The notes: generated by a model not told the origin, from the sequence alone. 64,000 nucleotides of DNA from Devosia sp. SL43 (GCF_021729885.1 NZ_CP063401.1:1488001-1552000), one strand, 5' to 3'; positions 7,760-16,654 are shown, numbered from the stretch's first letter. Translations and numbers: made by a program.

Positions 7760-10087
7760 TCACCCCCGAGCCCCTTTCATCCGCTGCACGCCCATCAGCA
7801 CCCGCTCCGGCGTCACCGGCGTATCCAGCCTCGGCGCGATCCGATAATCCGCGACCGAAGCCACCGCCATGCCCAGCGCCTCCACCACGCTCATCGCCAG
7901 CATGAACGGTGGTTCACCCACCGCCTTGGAGCGCCCGATCGTGGGCTCGGCATTGACCGACCATTCGGCCAGCTTGACGTTGAAGATCGGCGGTACGTCG
8001 CTGGCGAGCGGGATCTTGTAGGTCGACGGCGCCTTGGTGCGCAGCTGACCCTTGTCATCCCACACCAGTTCTTCTGTGGTGAGCCAGCCCATGCCCTGGA
8101 TAAAGCCGCCCTCGATCTGGCCGATATCAATGGCCGGATTGAGCGACTTGCCGACGTCATGCAGGATGTCGACGCGATCGACGGTGTATTCACCGGTTAG
8201 CGTGTCGATGGTCACCTCGCTGACCGAGGCGCCATAGGCGAAATAGTAGAACGGGTGCCCACGGCCAGTAGCGCGGTCCCAATGGATTTTCGGTGTTTCA
8301 TAGAAGCCGGCGGCCGACAGCTGCACGCGGTTAAGATAGGCCGAGGCTACCAGTTCGGCGAAGGGCACGAACTTGGCGCCAGCCTGAATGCCACCCTGCA
8401 CCCAGGCAATGTCCGCCTCGGCGGTCTGGTGCAGCTTTGCAGCATGCTTGACCAATCGCTCCTTGATCTGCTGCGCCGCATCATAGGCCGCCATACCGTT
8501 GAGATCGGAGCCGGACGATGCCGCAGTAGCCGAGGTGTTCGGGACCTTGCCCGTCGTCGTCGCCATGATCTTGACGCTGTCGAGCCCAACGCCAAAGGCA
8601 TCTGCCAGCACCTGCGCGACCTTGATATAGAGCCCCTGCCCCATCTCAGTGCCGCCATGGCTGAGATGGATGGAGCCATCCTTGTAGACATGCACCAGGG
8701 CGCCGGCCTGATTGTACCAGGTCGCCGTGAAACTAATGCCGAATTTGACCGGCGTCAGCGCAATGCCCTTTTTGAGGATCGGGCTGCCTTCATTGTATTT
8801 GAGGATCGCCGCGCGCCGGGCCTGATAGTCGGAGCTGGCCTCGACCTCGTCGACCACGCGGTGGATGATATTGTCCGTAACCGTCTGGTGGTAGGGCGTT
8901 ACATTGTCGGTGTCGGTGCCATAGAAATTGGCCTTGCGGATATCGAGCGGGTCCTTGCCCAGCGCATAGGCAATGTCTTCCACCCAGCGCTCGCAGGCCA
9001 TCATGCCCTGCGGGCCGCCGAAGCCGCGGAAGGCGGTGTTGGAAACCGTATTGGTATAGAGCGGCTCGCTGCGCACCCGCACCGCCGGATACCAATAGGC
9101 ATTGTCGGCATGGAACAGCGCGCGGTCGGTGACCGGGCCGGAAAGGTCCGACGAGAAGCCTGCGCGGGCGCCGTAGACGGCGTCGACTGCGAGAATTTTG
9201 CCTGTGTCGTCATAACCAACGTCGTAATCGACGACGAAATCATGCCGCTTGCCGGTGGCGGTCATGTCGTCGTCGCGGTCGGGCCTGATCTTGCAGGCGC
9301 GGTTCCATTTCTTGGCCGCTAAAGCCGCCACGGCTGCGAACAAGTTGCCTTGCGTTTCCTTGCCGCCGAAGCCACCACCCATTCGGCGTATTTGCACCGT
9401 CACCGCGTGATGACGGATGCCGAGCACAGCAGCGACCATGAGCTGGACTTCGCTCGGATGCTGCGTCGATGCGTAGACCGTCACGTCCTCGTCTTCGCCC
9501 GGCACCGCCAGAGATATCTGGCCTTCGAGATAAAAGTGGTCCTGGCCGCCAATCTCGATGCTGCCCTTGACCCGGTTTTTGGCCCCGGCCATTCCAGCCG
9601 CTACGTCCCCGCGCTCAAGCTTGAGCGGCTCGGTCACAAGCTTGCCGCCAGCCGCCTGCGCGGCACGAACGTTGGTGTGATGCGGCAGGTCGCGATATTC
9701 GATCCTTACGGCATGCGCCGCGCGCCGGGCCTGATCGCGGGTTTCAGCGATGACAGCGAAGATCGGCTGGCCCCAGAAATGTACTTTGCCGATCGCGAAA
9801 ACCGGTTCGTCATGCTTGTGGCTGGGCGAGACATCGTTCTCGCCCGGAATATCGTCGGCGGTGAGGATGCCGACGACGCCGGGCGAGGCGCGCACCGGGT
9901 CGAAATCAATCGAGACGATTTCGGCATGCGCCCGCGTCGACAGCGCCAGATAGGCATGCATCGTACCCGCTGGCTCGATCATGTCGTCGATGTATTCCGC
10001 CGTGCCGGTAACGTGCTTGGGTCCGCTGTCGTGGCGCGTCGAGGTGTGCAGGCTGGCGATTGCGATGGGCGCTTCGTGCTTGTTCAT
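7760..10087 (-). CDS. xdhB: xanthine dehydrogenase molybdopterin-binding subunit
   Basis: The 775-residue large subunit binds the molybdenum cofactor and oxidises hypoxanthine and xanthine to urate. Visible family motifs are GGGFGGKETQ, FRGFGGPQG and GGTEMGQGLYIK. Its length fits the XdhB subunit of bacterial two-subunit enzymes. The start overlaps the xdhA stop (ATGA, 10084-10087), so the subunits should be made in equal amounts. The XdhC chaperone follows downstream. The product goes to PuuD in the same operon. Confidence 0.95.
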   Translation of the reverse strand: MNKHEAPIAIASLHTSTRHDSGPKHVTGTAEYIDDMIEPAGTMHAYLALSTRAHAEIVSIDFDPVRASPGVVGILTADDIPGENDVSPSHKHDEPVFAIGKVHFWGQPIFAVIAETRDQARRAAHAVRIEYRDLPHHTNVRAAQAAGGKLVTEPLKLERGDVAAGMAGAKNRVKGSIEIGGQDHFYLEGQISLAVPGEDEDVTVYASTQHPSEVQLMVAAVLGIRHHAVTVQIRRMGGGFGGKETQGNLFAAVAALAAKKWNRACKIRPDRDDDMTATGKRHDFVVDYDVGYDDTGKILAVDAVYGARAGFSSDLSGPVTDRALFHADNAYWYPAVRVRSEPLYTNTVSNTAFRGFGGPQGMMACERWVEDIAYALGKDPLDIRKANFYGTDTDNVTPYHQTVTDNIIHRVVDEVEASSDYQARRAAILKYNEGSPILKKGIALTPVKFGISFTATWYNQAGALVHVYKDGSIHLSHGGTEMGQGLYIKVAQVLADAFGVGLDSVKIMATTTGKVPNTSATAASSGSDLNGMAAYDAAQQIKERLVKHAAKLHQTAEADIAWVQGGIQAGAKFVPFAELVASAYLNRVQLSAAGFYETPKIHWDRATGRGHPFYYFAYGASVSEVTIDTLTGEYTVDRVDILHDVGKSLNPAIDIGQIEGGFIQGMGWLTTEELVWDDKGQLRTKAPSTYKIPLASDVPPIFNVKLAEWSVNAEPTIGRSKAVGEPPFMLAMSVVEALGMAVASVADYRIAPRLDTPVTPERVLMGVQRMKGARG

Positions 10088-11550
10088 GCCACCTCCCGCC
10101 GAAGGCGTTGCCCATGGCCCGAGGTTTCGAGGAAGAAGCGTTGCAGCAGGTTCTTCGCCGTCAGCAGACGGTAGTCGGCGCTGGCGCGCATATCGGAGAT
10201 TGGCTGGTAGTCTTCACCGAACGCGGCCATGGCGGCGTCGATGGTTGCCTGTGTCCAGGGCTTACCGACGAGGGCTGCTTCGACCGCCCTGGCCCGCTTG
10301 GGCGTAGCGGCCATGCCACCGAAAGCGATGCGAGCCATGCCCACCGTACCAGTGTCGCTGACAAACACCCGGAAGGCGCCGCACAGCGTCGAGATGTCTT
10401 CCTCGCGACGCTTGGAAATCTTGTAGACGGCGAACTTCTCGCCATCCGGCAGCAGCGGAATGGTCACGCTCTCGACGAACTCGCCGGGCTGGCGGTCCTG
10501 CTTGCCGTAGGCGACGAAGAAATCCTCAAGCTTGATCTCGCGGCGATGCTCACCCTTGCGCAGATGCAGCTTTGCGCCCAGCGCAATGAACGGTGGCGGC
10601 GTGTCGCCGATGGGCGATCCATTGGCGATATTGCCGCCGATTGTACCCATATTGCGGATCTGCTCGCCGGCAATGCGATGCCACAACTCGCCGAGATCGG
10701 GGAACGTCGCAGCGATGACCGGCAGCGCTTCCGAATAAGAAACGCCGGCATAGAAGCGCACTTCGCTGGCATTCTCGGCGATGCGCTTGAGTTCCTGCAG
10801 GTGGTTGATGAAGATCACTGGCCCGATGGGGCGCATGAACTTGGTGACCCACAGTCCCACATCGGTTGAGCCGTTGACGATGGTTGCCGTCGGGTTGGCT
10901 TCATAGAATGTCGCGAAATCGTCGAGGCTCGCGGGCACGATGATGTGCTCGGCGCCCTCGCCGATCTCGACGCGCGTGCCGTCCGTAATCGCCTTGATCT
11001 TGCCCTTGAGCGCAATGCGCTCGGCCCAGAGTGGATCGCCCTGTGGCAGGCCATAAGTGGAGATCGCCTTGCCGGCTCGGATGATCGGCGCATAGCCGGT
11101 GCAGCGGCAGAGATTGCCCTGAAGGGCCTTCTCGATGGCGGTCTGGCTCGGGTCGGGGTCGCGCATCCACAGACCATAGAGCGACATGACGAAGCCCGGC
11201 GTACAGAAGCCGCACTGGCTGCCGTGGTGATCAACCATAGCCTGCTGCACGGGATGGAGATTCCCCTCCTTTCCGCGCAGGTGCTCGATGGTCACGACAT
11301 GCGTACCGTGCAGGCTACCTACGAAGCGGATGCAGGCTGTGACTGAGTCGTAGATGATCTCGTCGCCCATCAACCGGCCGACCAGCACCGTGCAGGCCCC
11401 GCAATCGCCCTCGGCGCAGCCTTCCTTGGAGCCGCGCAGGCGACGGTCCAGCCGCAGCCAATCGAGTAGCGTGGTGTCGGGCTTCACATCGGTGAGGCTG
11501 ATTTCGGTATCGTTGAGGATGAACCGGATGGCGCCCGAAATCTCGGTCAT
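10084..11550 (-). CDS. xdhA: xanthine dehydrogenase small subunit (2Fe-2S and FAD domains)
   Basis: The 488-residue electron-transfer subunit carries two [2Fe-2S] clusters and FAD. The N-terminal ferredoxin-like cysteines appear in EGCAEGDCGACTV, and the second cluster in QCGFCTPGF and GNLCRCTGY. The FAD-binding domain follows (TIGGNIANGSPIGD) and then the CO-dehydrogenase flavoprotein C-terminal domain. The gene lies three bases after uraH and overlaps xdhB by four bases. Electrons from purine oxidation at the molybdenum centre in XdhB would pass through this subunit to NAD. Confidence 0.95.
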   Translation of the reverse strand: MTEISGAIRFILNDTEISLTDVKPDTTLLDWLRLDRRLRGSKEGCAEGDCGACTVLVGRLMGDEIIYDSVTACIRFVGSLHGTHVVTIEHLRGKEGNLHPVQQAMVDHHGSQCGFCTPGFVMSLYGLWMRDPDPSQTAIEKALQGNLCRCTGYAPIIRAGKAISTYGLPQGDPLWAERIALKGKIKAITDGTRVEIGEGAEHIIVPASLDDFATFYEANPTATIVNGSTDVGLWVTKFMRPIGPVIFINHLQELKRIAENASEVRFYAGVSYSEALPVIAATFPDLGELWHRIAGEQIRNMGTIGGNIANGSPIGDTPPPFIALGAKLHLRKGEHRREIKLEDFFVAYGKQDRQPGEFVESVTIPLLPDGEKFAVYKISKRREEDISTLCGAFRVFVSDTGTVGMARIAFGGMAATPKRARAVEAALVGKPWTQATIDAAMAAFGEDYQPISDMRASADYRLLTAKNLLQRFFLETSGHGQRLRREVA

Positions 11551-11553
11551 CCC

Positions 11554-11910
11554 TCAGCTCCCCCGATAGGTCGAATAGGCGAAAGGGCTGACCAGCAGCG
11601 GCACATGATAGTGCTTGTCTTCGGAGATCGTGAAACGGATCGGCACCACATTGAGGAACGGCGTTTCGAGCTCGACGCCAAGCCGCTCGAAATATTGCCC
11701 CACATGGAAATGGATTTCGAACTCGCCATGCTGGAACTGCTGCTCATCAAGCAGCGGTGCATCCACCCGCCCATCTGCATTGGTGTAGCTGTCAGCGATA
11801 TGGTGATTATGGTCGCCATGGACGAACAGCAATTCGATGCGCATGCCACGCGCCGGCTTGCCGTGCATGGTGTCCAAGACATGCGTCGTGAGGCGTCCAC
11901 TACCCGCCAT
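11554..11910 (-). CDS. uraH: 5-hydroxyisourate hydrolase
   Basis: The 118-residue transthyretin-related enzyme hydrolyses 5-hydroxyisourate to OHCU. It starts with GRLTTHVLDTMHGKPA and ends in YRGS, the signature C-terminal tetrapeptide of the family. It appears to be the first gene of the leftward purine operon and faces puuE across a 153-base promoter region. An alternative upstream start would add residues unlike the family, so the ATG at 11910 is preferred. Confidence 0.95.
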   Translation of the reverse strand: MAGSGRLTTHVLDTMHGKPARGMRIELLFVHGDHNHHIADSYTNADGRVDAPLLDEQQFQHGEFEIHFHVGQYFERLGVELETPFLNVVPIRFTISEDKHYHVPLLVSPFAYSTYRGS

Positions 11911-12063
11911 TTGCTGCTCCGTCCAACGTCCCCGGACAATGAGACTATCGCATCACGCCCGATGCGCAATGCTCATTTTTTACCATCTGGTCCATTTTTG
12001 TGCACCTTGTCACAGCCGGCACGATTCATAGTATTGCGGCATCAGCAGACGAGAAGAGACCCC
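11911..12063. promoter_or_regulatory. divergent promoter region uraH / puuE
   Basis: This is the only regulatory space for the leftward purine operon and the rightward puuE gene. It contains an inverted repeat ACCA-TC-TGGT at 11982-11991 within a T-rich stretch, then a TGTCAC at 12008-12013. The inverted repeat is a candidate site for a purine-responsive repressor, but no regulator gene lies next to it and the assignment is inference. Confidence 0.45.
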
Positions 12064-13479
12064 ATGCGCTACCCCCGCGACATGCACGGCTACGGCCCCA
12101 ATCCGCCACATGCCAACTGGCCCGGCGGCGCCCATGTGGCCGTTCAGTTCGTGCTCAATTACGAAGAGGGCGGCGAGAACAATATCCTGCACGGCGATGC
12201 AGCATCGGAGGCCTTTCTCGTCGATGTGCTCGGTGCGGCACCCTGGCCGGGGCAGCGCCACGCCAACGTCGAGTCGATGTATGAATATGGCGCCCGCGCC
12301 GGCTTCTGGCGCTTGCACCGGCTGTTCACCGAGGCCAGCCTGCCGGTCACCATCTACGGCGTCGCCACAGCACTAATGCGCGCCCCGGCCCAATTGGCGG
12401 CCATGCAGGAGGCCGGCTGGGAGATTGCCAGCCACGGCTACAAGTGGGTGCAGCATAAGGACATGCCGCCCGACGAAGAGCGGCAACAGATTGCGGAGGC
12501 CATCCGCATCCATACTATCGCCACCGGCGAGCGGCCCCGGGGCTGGTACACTGGTCGCTCATCGCTGCAGACGGTTGATCTCGTCTCCGAAGCCGGCGGC
12601 TTTGCTTATATCTCAGACACTTATGACGACGACCTGCCCTATTGGCGCGTACATCAGGGCAAACCGCACCTCATCATCCCCTATTCGCTTTCCACCAACG
12701 ACATGCGCTTCGTCACCGGGCCGGGCTTCGACAATGGCGAGGAGTATTTCCAGTTCCTCAAGGACAGTTTTGACTGCCTTTATGCCGAAGGTCAGGCCGG
12801 ATCACCCAAGATGATGTCGCTGGGCCTACATTGCCGCCTGGTCGGCCAGCCCGGCCGTTTCCAAGGCCTCAAAAAGTTCGTCGACTATATCAAGGGCTTC
12901 GACAAGGTCTGGGTGCCGACACGACTTGCCATTGCTGAGCACTGGGCCCGAGAACATCCCTATGTGGCGCCCGAGGTCATCCCCTCCCAGCTCGACAAGT
13001 CCGACTTCGTTAGCCGTTACGGTTCGATCTTCGAGCACTCCCATTGGATTGCCGAACGAGCTTGGGAGGGCGAACTCGCGCCCGCCAACGACACGGCGGT
13101 GGGCCTCCACTTCGCGCTGCGCACCCAGTTCCGCATGGCGACGCCCGAGGAGCGCCTCGCCGTGCTGCGCGCCCATCCCGACCTGGCTGGCAAGCTCGCT
13201 GCCGCCAAACGCCTGACGGACGCGTCTACATCAGAACAGGCCTCGGCGGGTCTCGACGCCCTGACCGACGACGAGCGCGAGCGCTTTACGGCGCTAAACA
13301 CTCATTATGTCGAGAAGTTCGGATTCCCCTTCATCATCGCGGTGCGCGACAATACCAAGGCTACAATCCTTGAGGCGTTCGAGAAGCGCATCAACAACAG
13401 TGCTGAACAGGAATTTGCGACGGCTTGTGCCCAGGTGGAACGCATCGCGATGCTGCGCCTGCAGGCGATGCTGGATTAG
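12064..13479 (+). CDS. puuE: allantoinase PuuE fused to OHCU decarboxylase
   Basis: The 471-residue bifunctional protein has about 300 residues of polysaccharide-deacetylase-like PuuE allantoinase (start RYPRDMHGYGPNPPHANWP, with SHGYKW and FVDYIKGFDKVWV) followed by about 160 residues of UraD. The UraD part includes LRAHPDLAGKLA and KFGFPFIIAVRDNT. The two halves would convert OHCU to S-allantoin and then open the hydantoin ring to allantoate. The ATG at 12064 matches the usual PuuE N-terminus; a longer in-frame opening upstream is not family-like. It is divergent from uraH, whose product is the substrate of the UraD half. Confidence 0.93.
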   Translation: MRYPRDMHGYGPNPPHANWPGGAHVAVQFVLNYEEGGENNILHGDAASEAFLVDVLGAAPWPGQRHANVESMYEYGARAGFWRLHRLFTEASLPVTIYGVATALMRAPAQLAAMQEAGWEIASHGYKWVQHKDMPPDEERQQIAEAIRIHTIATGERPRGWYTGRSSLQTVDLVSEAGGFAYISDTYDDDLPYWRVHQGKPHLIIPYSLSTNDMRFVTGPGFDNGEEYFQFLKDSFDCLYAEGQAGSPKMMSLGLHCRLVGQPGRFQGLKKFVDYIKGFDKVWVPTRLAIAEHWAREHPYVAPEVIPSQLDKSDFVSRYGSIFEHSHWIAERAWEGELAPANDTAVGLHFALRTQFRMATPEERLAVLRAHPDLAGKLAAAKRLTDASTSEQASAGLDALTDDERERFTALNTHYVEKFGFPFIIAVRDNTKATILEAFEKRINNSAEQEFATACAQVERIAMLRLQAMLD

Positions 13480-13634
13480 CCGTTCAAGTCATCCGGGTCG
13501 AAACCAATCACTGGCTCGTCCCGGAACAGGCTCATCACCAGCGTGAATAGTGCCAGCCAGGGCAGGTGGTGCTGCAGCCAGGCGTGGGGCGCGACCCCAT
13601 TATGGGCGGTGAAATGTTCCATCCCCCATAGCAT
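13476..13634 (-). CDS. possible small protein, 52 aa, function unknown
   Basis: A minus-strand ORF runs ATG to TAA, overlapping the last four bases of puuE. The product has a hydrophobic middle (LPWLALFTLVMSLF) flanked by a His-rich N-terminal stretch and an acidic C-terminus, as in a short single-pass membrane protein. Its ribosome-binding site is weak. It could equally be a remnant. I do not recognise it. Confidence 0.3.
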   Translation of the reverse strand: MLWGMEHFTAHNGVAPHAWLQHHLPWLALFTLVMSLFRDEPVIGFDPDDLNG

Positions 13635-13661
13635 CGCGCGAATGTTTGAAGAATTAGTAAC

Positions 13662-13678
13662 CCTAACAGGCTGTTAGG
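13662..13678. promoter_or_regulatory. palindrome upstream of allE
   Basis: CCTAACA-GGC-TGTTAGG is a perfect 7-bp inverted repeat about 110 bases before the allE start. It is a candidate operator for the allE-allA genes. No matching regulator was identified. The rest of 13635-13789 shows no gene. Confidence 0.4.
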
Positions 13679-13789
13679 ACCATTTGTTGGGTCAGCGCTG
13701 AAGTCCGAACGGCACCCATATCGTTTGACCCTTGGCCTTTGCCCGCTCGACACTCTAGTGTCGGGACGAGATTCCAGGACCAGGACCCA

Positions 13790-14620
13790 ATGGCCAATAC
13801 CACCTATGCCACGCCCGCAGCCGGCCTGCCGCCGCAAAGCGCCATCCATACCGGTCGCGCCGTGTTTACCGAGGCCTATGCCGTCATTCCGCGCGGTGTA
13901 ATGACCGACATCGTGACCAGCTATCTGCCGCATTGGCGCGACGAACGCTGCTGGGTGATCGCCCGCCCGCTGTCTGGCTTCTCCGAGACGTTCTCGCAAT
14001 ACATCATGGAAGTGATGCCCGGCGGCGGCAGCGACCAGCCCGAACCCGATCCGACGGCGGAAGGCGTGCTATTCGTGGTGGAGGGGTTGGCAACGGTCAC
14101 CATCGAGGGCAAATCGCATCTGCTCAAGCCGGGTGGCTATGCTTTCCTGCCGCCAGCCTGCAAATGGACCTTCGTCAACAAGGGCACGGCTCCCGTACGC
14201 TTTCATTGGATTCGAAAACGCTACGAGGCCGTCCAGGGCATTGAGATCCCATCCGCCTTCGTCGCCAACGAGCAAGACGAGCCAATCATCTGGATGAACG
14301 GCACCAAGAATACCTGGGGCACGACCCGCTTCGTCAAACCGTCCGACGTCCGCCACGATATGCACGTCAACATTGTCACCCTCGAACCCGGCGCGGTCAT
14401 TCCCTTCGAGGAGACCCATGTCATGGAGCACGGACTTTATGTGCTCGAGGGCAAAGCGGTCTATCGGCTCAATCGCGACTGGGTCGAGGTCGAGGCCGGC
14501 GACTTCATGTGGCTGCGCGCCTTCTGCCCGCAGGCCTGCTATGCCGGGCCCGCTCGTTTCCGCTATCTGCTCTACAAGGACGTCAATCGTCACATGAAGC
14601 TGGGCGGCGTCCTCAAGTGA
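13790..14620 (+). CDS. allE: (S)-ureidoglycine aminohydrolase (bicupin)
   Basis: The 276-residue bicupin converts (S)-ureidoglycine to (S)-ureidoglycolate, releasing ammonia. The N-terminal cupin carries LLKPGGYAFLPP. The C-terminal catalytic cupin has PFEETHVMEHGLYVLEGKAVY, with the metal-binding E, H and H residues in place, then DWVEVEAGDFMWLRAFCPQACYAGP. The ATG at 13790 has an AGGA just upstream and gives the expected N-terminus. The stop overlaps the allA start by four bases (GTGA), which makes a two-gene unit. Confidence 0.92.
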   Translation: MANTTYATPAAGLPPQSAIHTGRAVFTEAYAVIPRGVMTDIVTSYLPHWRDERCWVIARPLSGFSETFSQYIMEVMPGGGSDQPEPDPTAEGVLFVVEGLATVTIEGKSHLLKPGGYAFLPPACKWTFVNKGTAPVRFHWIRKRYEAVQGIEIPSAFVANEQDEPIIWMNGTKNTWGTTRFVKPSDVRHDMHVNIVTLEPGAVIPFEETHVMEHGLYVLEGKAVYRLNRDWVEVEAGDFMWLRAFCPQACYAGPARFRYLLYKDVNRHMKLGGVLK

Positions 14621-15108
14621 GCACGGTTGTCATCGAGCCGCTGACAGCAGCGGCCTTTGCGCCGTTCGGGCAGGTGATCGAGCTCGATGGCGCGCATCAC
14701 TACCCCATCAATAACGGCATGACCGAACGCTACCACGACCTGGCGAAGGTCGAGCTGGGCGGCGTTCACGCCCGCCCGCTAATCTCCATCTTCCGCGGCA
14801 AGCCCTACACCCTGCCGTTGGAACTCAGGCTCGTCGAACGCCACCCGCTGGGCAGCCAGGCCTTCTATCCGCTGTCGGATAGTCCATGGCTGGTCATCGT
14901 CGCGACCGACGAAGGCGGCAGCCCCACCGGCTTGCGCGCCTTTCGCCCAGCGCCCGATCAGGGCGTCAATATCGCCATGAACACTTGGCACGGCGTGCTG
15001 ACACCGCTTGAACGTGAGGCCGCTTTTCTGGTGGTTGATCGGGGTGGCGATGGCAACAATCTGGAGGAACATCATTTCGATGTTCCTCACACTATCCGCC
15101 TGCCCTAA
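14617..15108 (+). CDS. allA: ureidoglycolate lyase
   Basis: The 163-residue enzyme cleaves ureidoglycolate to glyoxylate and urea, the last step of the ureide pathway. The start is a GTG at 14617 overlapping the allE stop, giving STVVIEPLTAAAFAPFGQVIE, the normal AllA N-terminus. The central part includes SIFRGKPYTLP and MNTWHGVLTPLE, both conserved in the family. The overlap means allE and allA are translationally coupled. Confidence 0.93.
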   Translation: MSTVVIEPLTAAAFAPFGQVIELDGAHHYPINNGMTERYHDLAKVELGGVHARPLISIFRGKPYTLPLELRLVERHPLGSQAFYPLSDSPWLVIVATDEGGSPTGLRAFRPAPDQGVNIAMNTWHGVLTPLEREAAFLVVDRGGDGNNLEEHHFDVPHTIRLP

Positions 15109-15184
15109 ACCATCAGCAAAACTCCCCCTCGAAACTGTCACGTCCCTGCGCTAGTCTTGCCGCCGCGGCGATCGGGAGGACGAT

Positions 15185-15970
15185 ATGTTTGTTTCAAGAC
15201 TGTTGCGCACGGGGTTGGCACTACTGACACTGCTGACGCTTGTTTCCGCTGCCGCCGCCGATGATGTGACCTTCACGGGCGAAGTCACCTATCGCGAACG
15301 CATGCTGCTGCCGCCTGACTCAGCGCTGACAATTACTTTGGTGAGCCTGCCCGATCAGAGCCCGATCACCAGCGCCACCGCAGTCCTGGCCGACAGGGCG
15401 GCCTCGCCTATCCAGTTTACCCTTAACGTGCGCAGCACTGTATTGGCGAGCGGCGGGCAATACGGCCTTGTGGCGCAGATCATGTTGGCTGGCGGCGGCA
15501 GCTTCACCAATGTGGAACCGCTGCTGGTTGATCCCGCCGATCCGGAACGCAACCTTATCGAGGTCGCATTCCTCGCTCCACCGCCACACGACCCGCCTGT
15601 CGAAATCCTGCCCGTCGAACCGATCGAACCCTTGAGCCCGCTGCTTGACACCGCCTGGCGCGTCATCGGCATCGGCGGCGATCCGGTTCTGGCCGATACC
15701 GAGGTTACCCTGTCCATTGCCGGCGACCGCCGCGCTGGTGGCAACGGGGGGTGCAACAACTATTTCACCGAAGCCAGCTTCGACCTGACGCCGCTCTCCT
15801 TCGGCCCCGTCGCCGGCACCAGGATGGCCTGCACGCCCGCAACTATGGAACAAGAGGCAGCCTATTTCGCTGCACTTAGGACCACGACCGGCTACGAGCT
15901 GTCGGGCAATTCGCTGTCACTGGTCGATGCCATCGGCGTGCCGATCGTCGAGCTCGTCCGCCTGCAGTGA
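15185..15970 (+). CDS. secreted YbaY-like / META-domain protein
   Basis: The 261-residue protein starts with a signal peptide (cleavage near SAAAA-DD) after a good GGGAGG ribosome-binding site. Residues about 25-125 resemble the YbaY/YscW lipoprotein domain (TYRERMLLPPDSALTITL). After a Pro/Glu-rich linker, residues about 150-261 are a META (HslJ-like) domain with GGNGGCNNYF and GTRMACTP. It probably sits in the periplasm. There is no clear lipobox. The molecular function is unknown, and META proteins are often stress-linked. Confidence 0.75.
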   Translation: MFVSRLLRTGLALLTLLTLVSAAAADDVTFTGEVTYRERMLLPPDSALTITLVSLPDQSPITSATAVLADRAASPIQFTLNVRSTVLASGGQYGLVAQIMLAGGGSFTNVEPLLVDPADPERNLIEVAFLAPPPHDPPVEILPVEPIEPLSPLLDTAWRVIGIGGDPVLADTEVTLSIAGDRRAGGNGGCNNYFTEASFDLTPLSFGPVAGTRMACTPATMEQEAAYFAALRTTTGYELSGNSLSLVDAIGVPIVELVRLQ

Positions 15971-16030
15971 CGCCCTTCCCATTGGTCGGGTGGCTGGCTA
16001 GGCTGGCCACCTGATTTTCTTGGGGCCACC

Positions 16031-16654
16031 ATGGATAGCGCTGTACTCGTCACCCGCCTGCTCGACGTCATCGAAATCGACGTCGCCGCCAAGACGCAAA
16101 GGGGCGTGGCCGGTGGCAACAAGCTGTTCGGAGCAGCAATCCTGCGCAAGTCCGATCTGTCGCTGGTGATTGCCGAAACCAACAACGAGACCGAAAACCC
16201 GCTCTGGCACGGCGAAATGCACGCCATCAAGCGGTTCTTCGAACTGCCGGCCGATCAGCGTCCGGCGACTAAGGACTGCATCTTCCTCGCCACGCACGAG
16301 CCATGCTCGCTCTGCCTGTCCGGCATCACCTGGTCGGGCTTCGACAATTTCTATTATCTGTTCAGCTACGAGGACACCCGCGACAGCTTCGGCATTCCGC
16401 ACGACATCGCCATTCTCAAGGAAGTCTACGCCGTGCCCGATCCGGAAAACGGCACGGTGTCCCCCGATCGTCCGCTCTATAACCGGATCAACAAGTTCTG
16501 GCAGAGCCACAGCATCATCCAGATGATTGCCGGGCTCGACCGCAGCAGCCGCGAGGCGCTGCTATCCCGGCTGGACGACATCAACGCCTTCTACAACGAT
16601 GTGTCCGCCGCCTATCAGAAGACCAAGGGCAGCAAGGGCATCCCGCTGGCTTAG
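16031..16654 (+). CDS. cytidine/deoxycytidylate deaminase-fold zinc enzyme
   Basis: The 207-residue protein has the zinc-deaminase motifs HGEMHAI (His ligand plus catalytic Glu variant) and EPCSLC (two Cys ligands). A family-specific C-terminal half contains FDNFYYLFSYEDTRDSFGIPHDI. The substrate is not evident. A guanine, cytosine or nucleoside deaminase is possible, and the closeness to purine genes makes a purine substrate attractive but unproven. It stands alone in its direction, 60 bases after the META-domain gene. Confidence 0.75.
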   Translation: MDSAVLVTRLLDVIEIDVAAKTQRGVAGGNKLFGAAILRKSDLSLVIAETNNETENPLWHGEMHAIKRFFELPADQRPATKDCIFLATHEPCSLCLSGITWSGFDNFYYLFSYEDTRDSFGIPHDIAILKEVYAVPDPENGTVSPDRPLYNRINKFWQSHSIIQMIAGLDRSSREALLSRLDDINAFYNDVSAAYQKTKGSKGIPLA

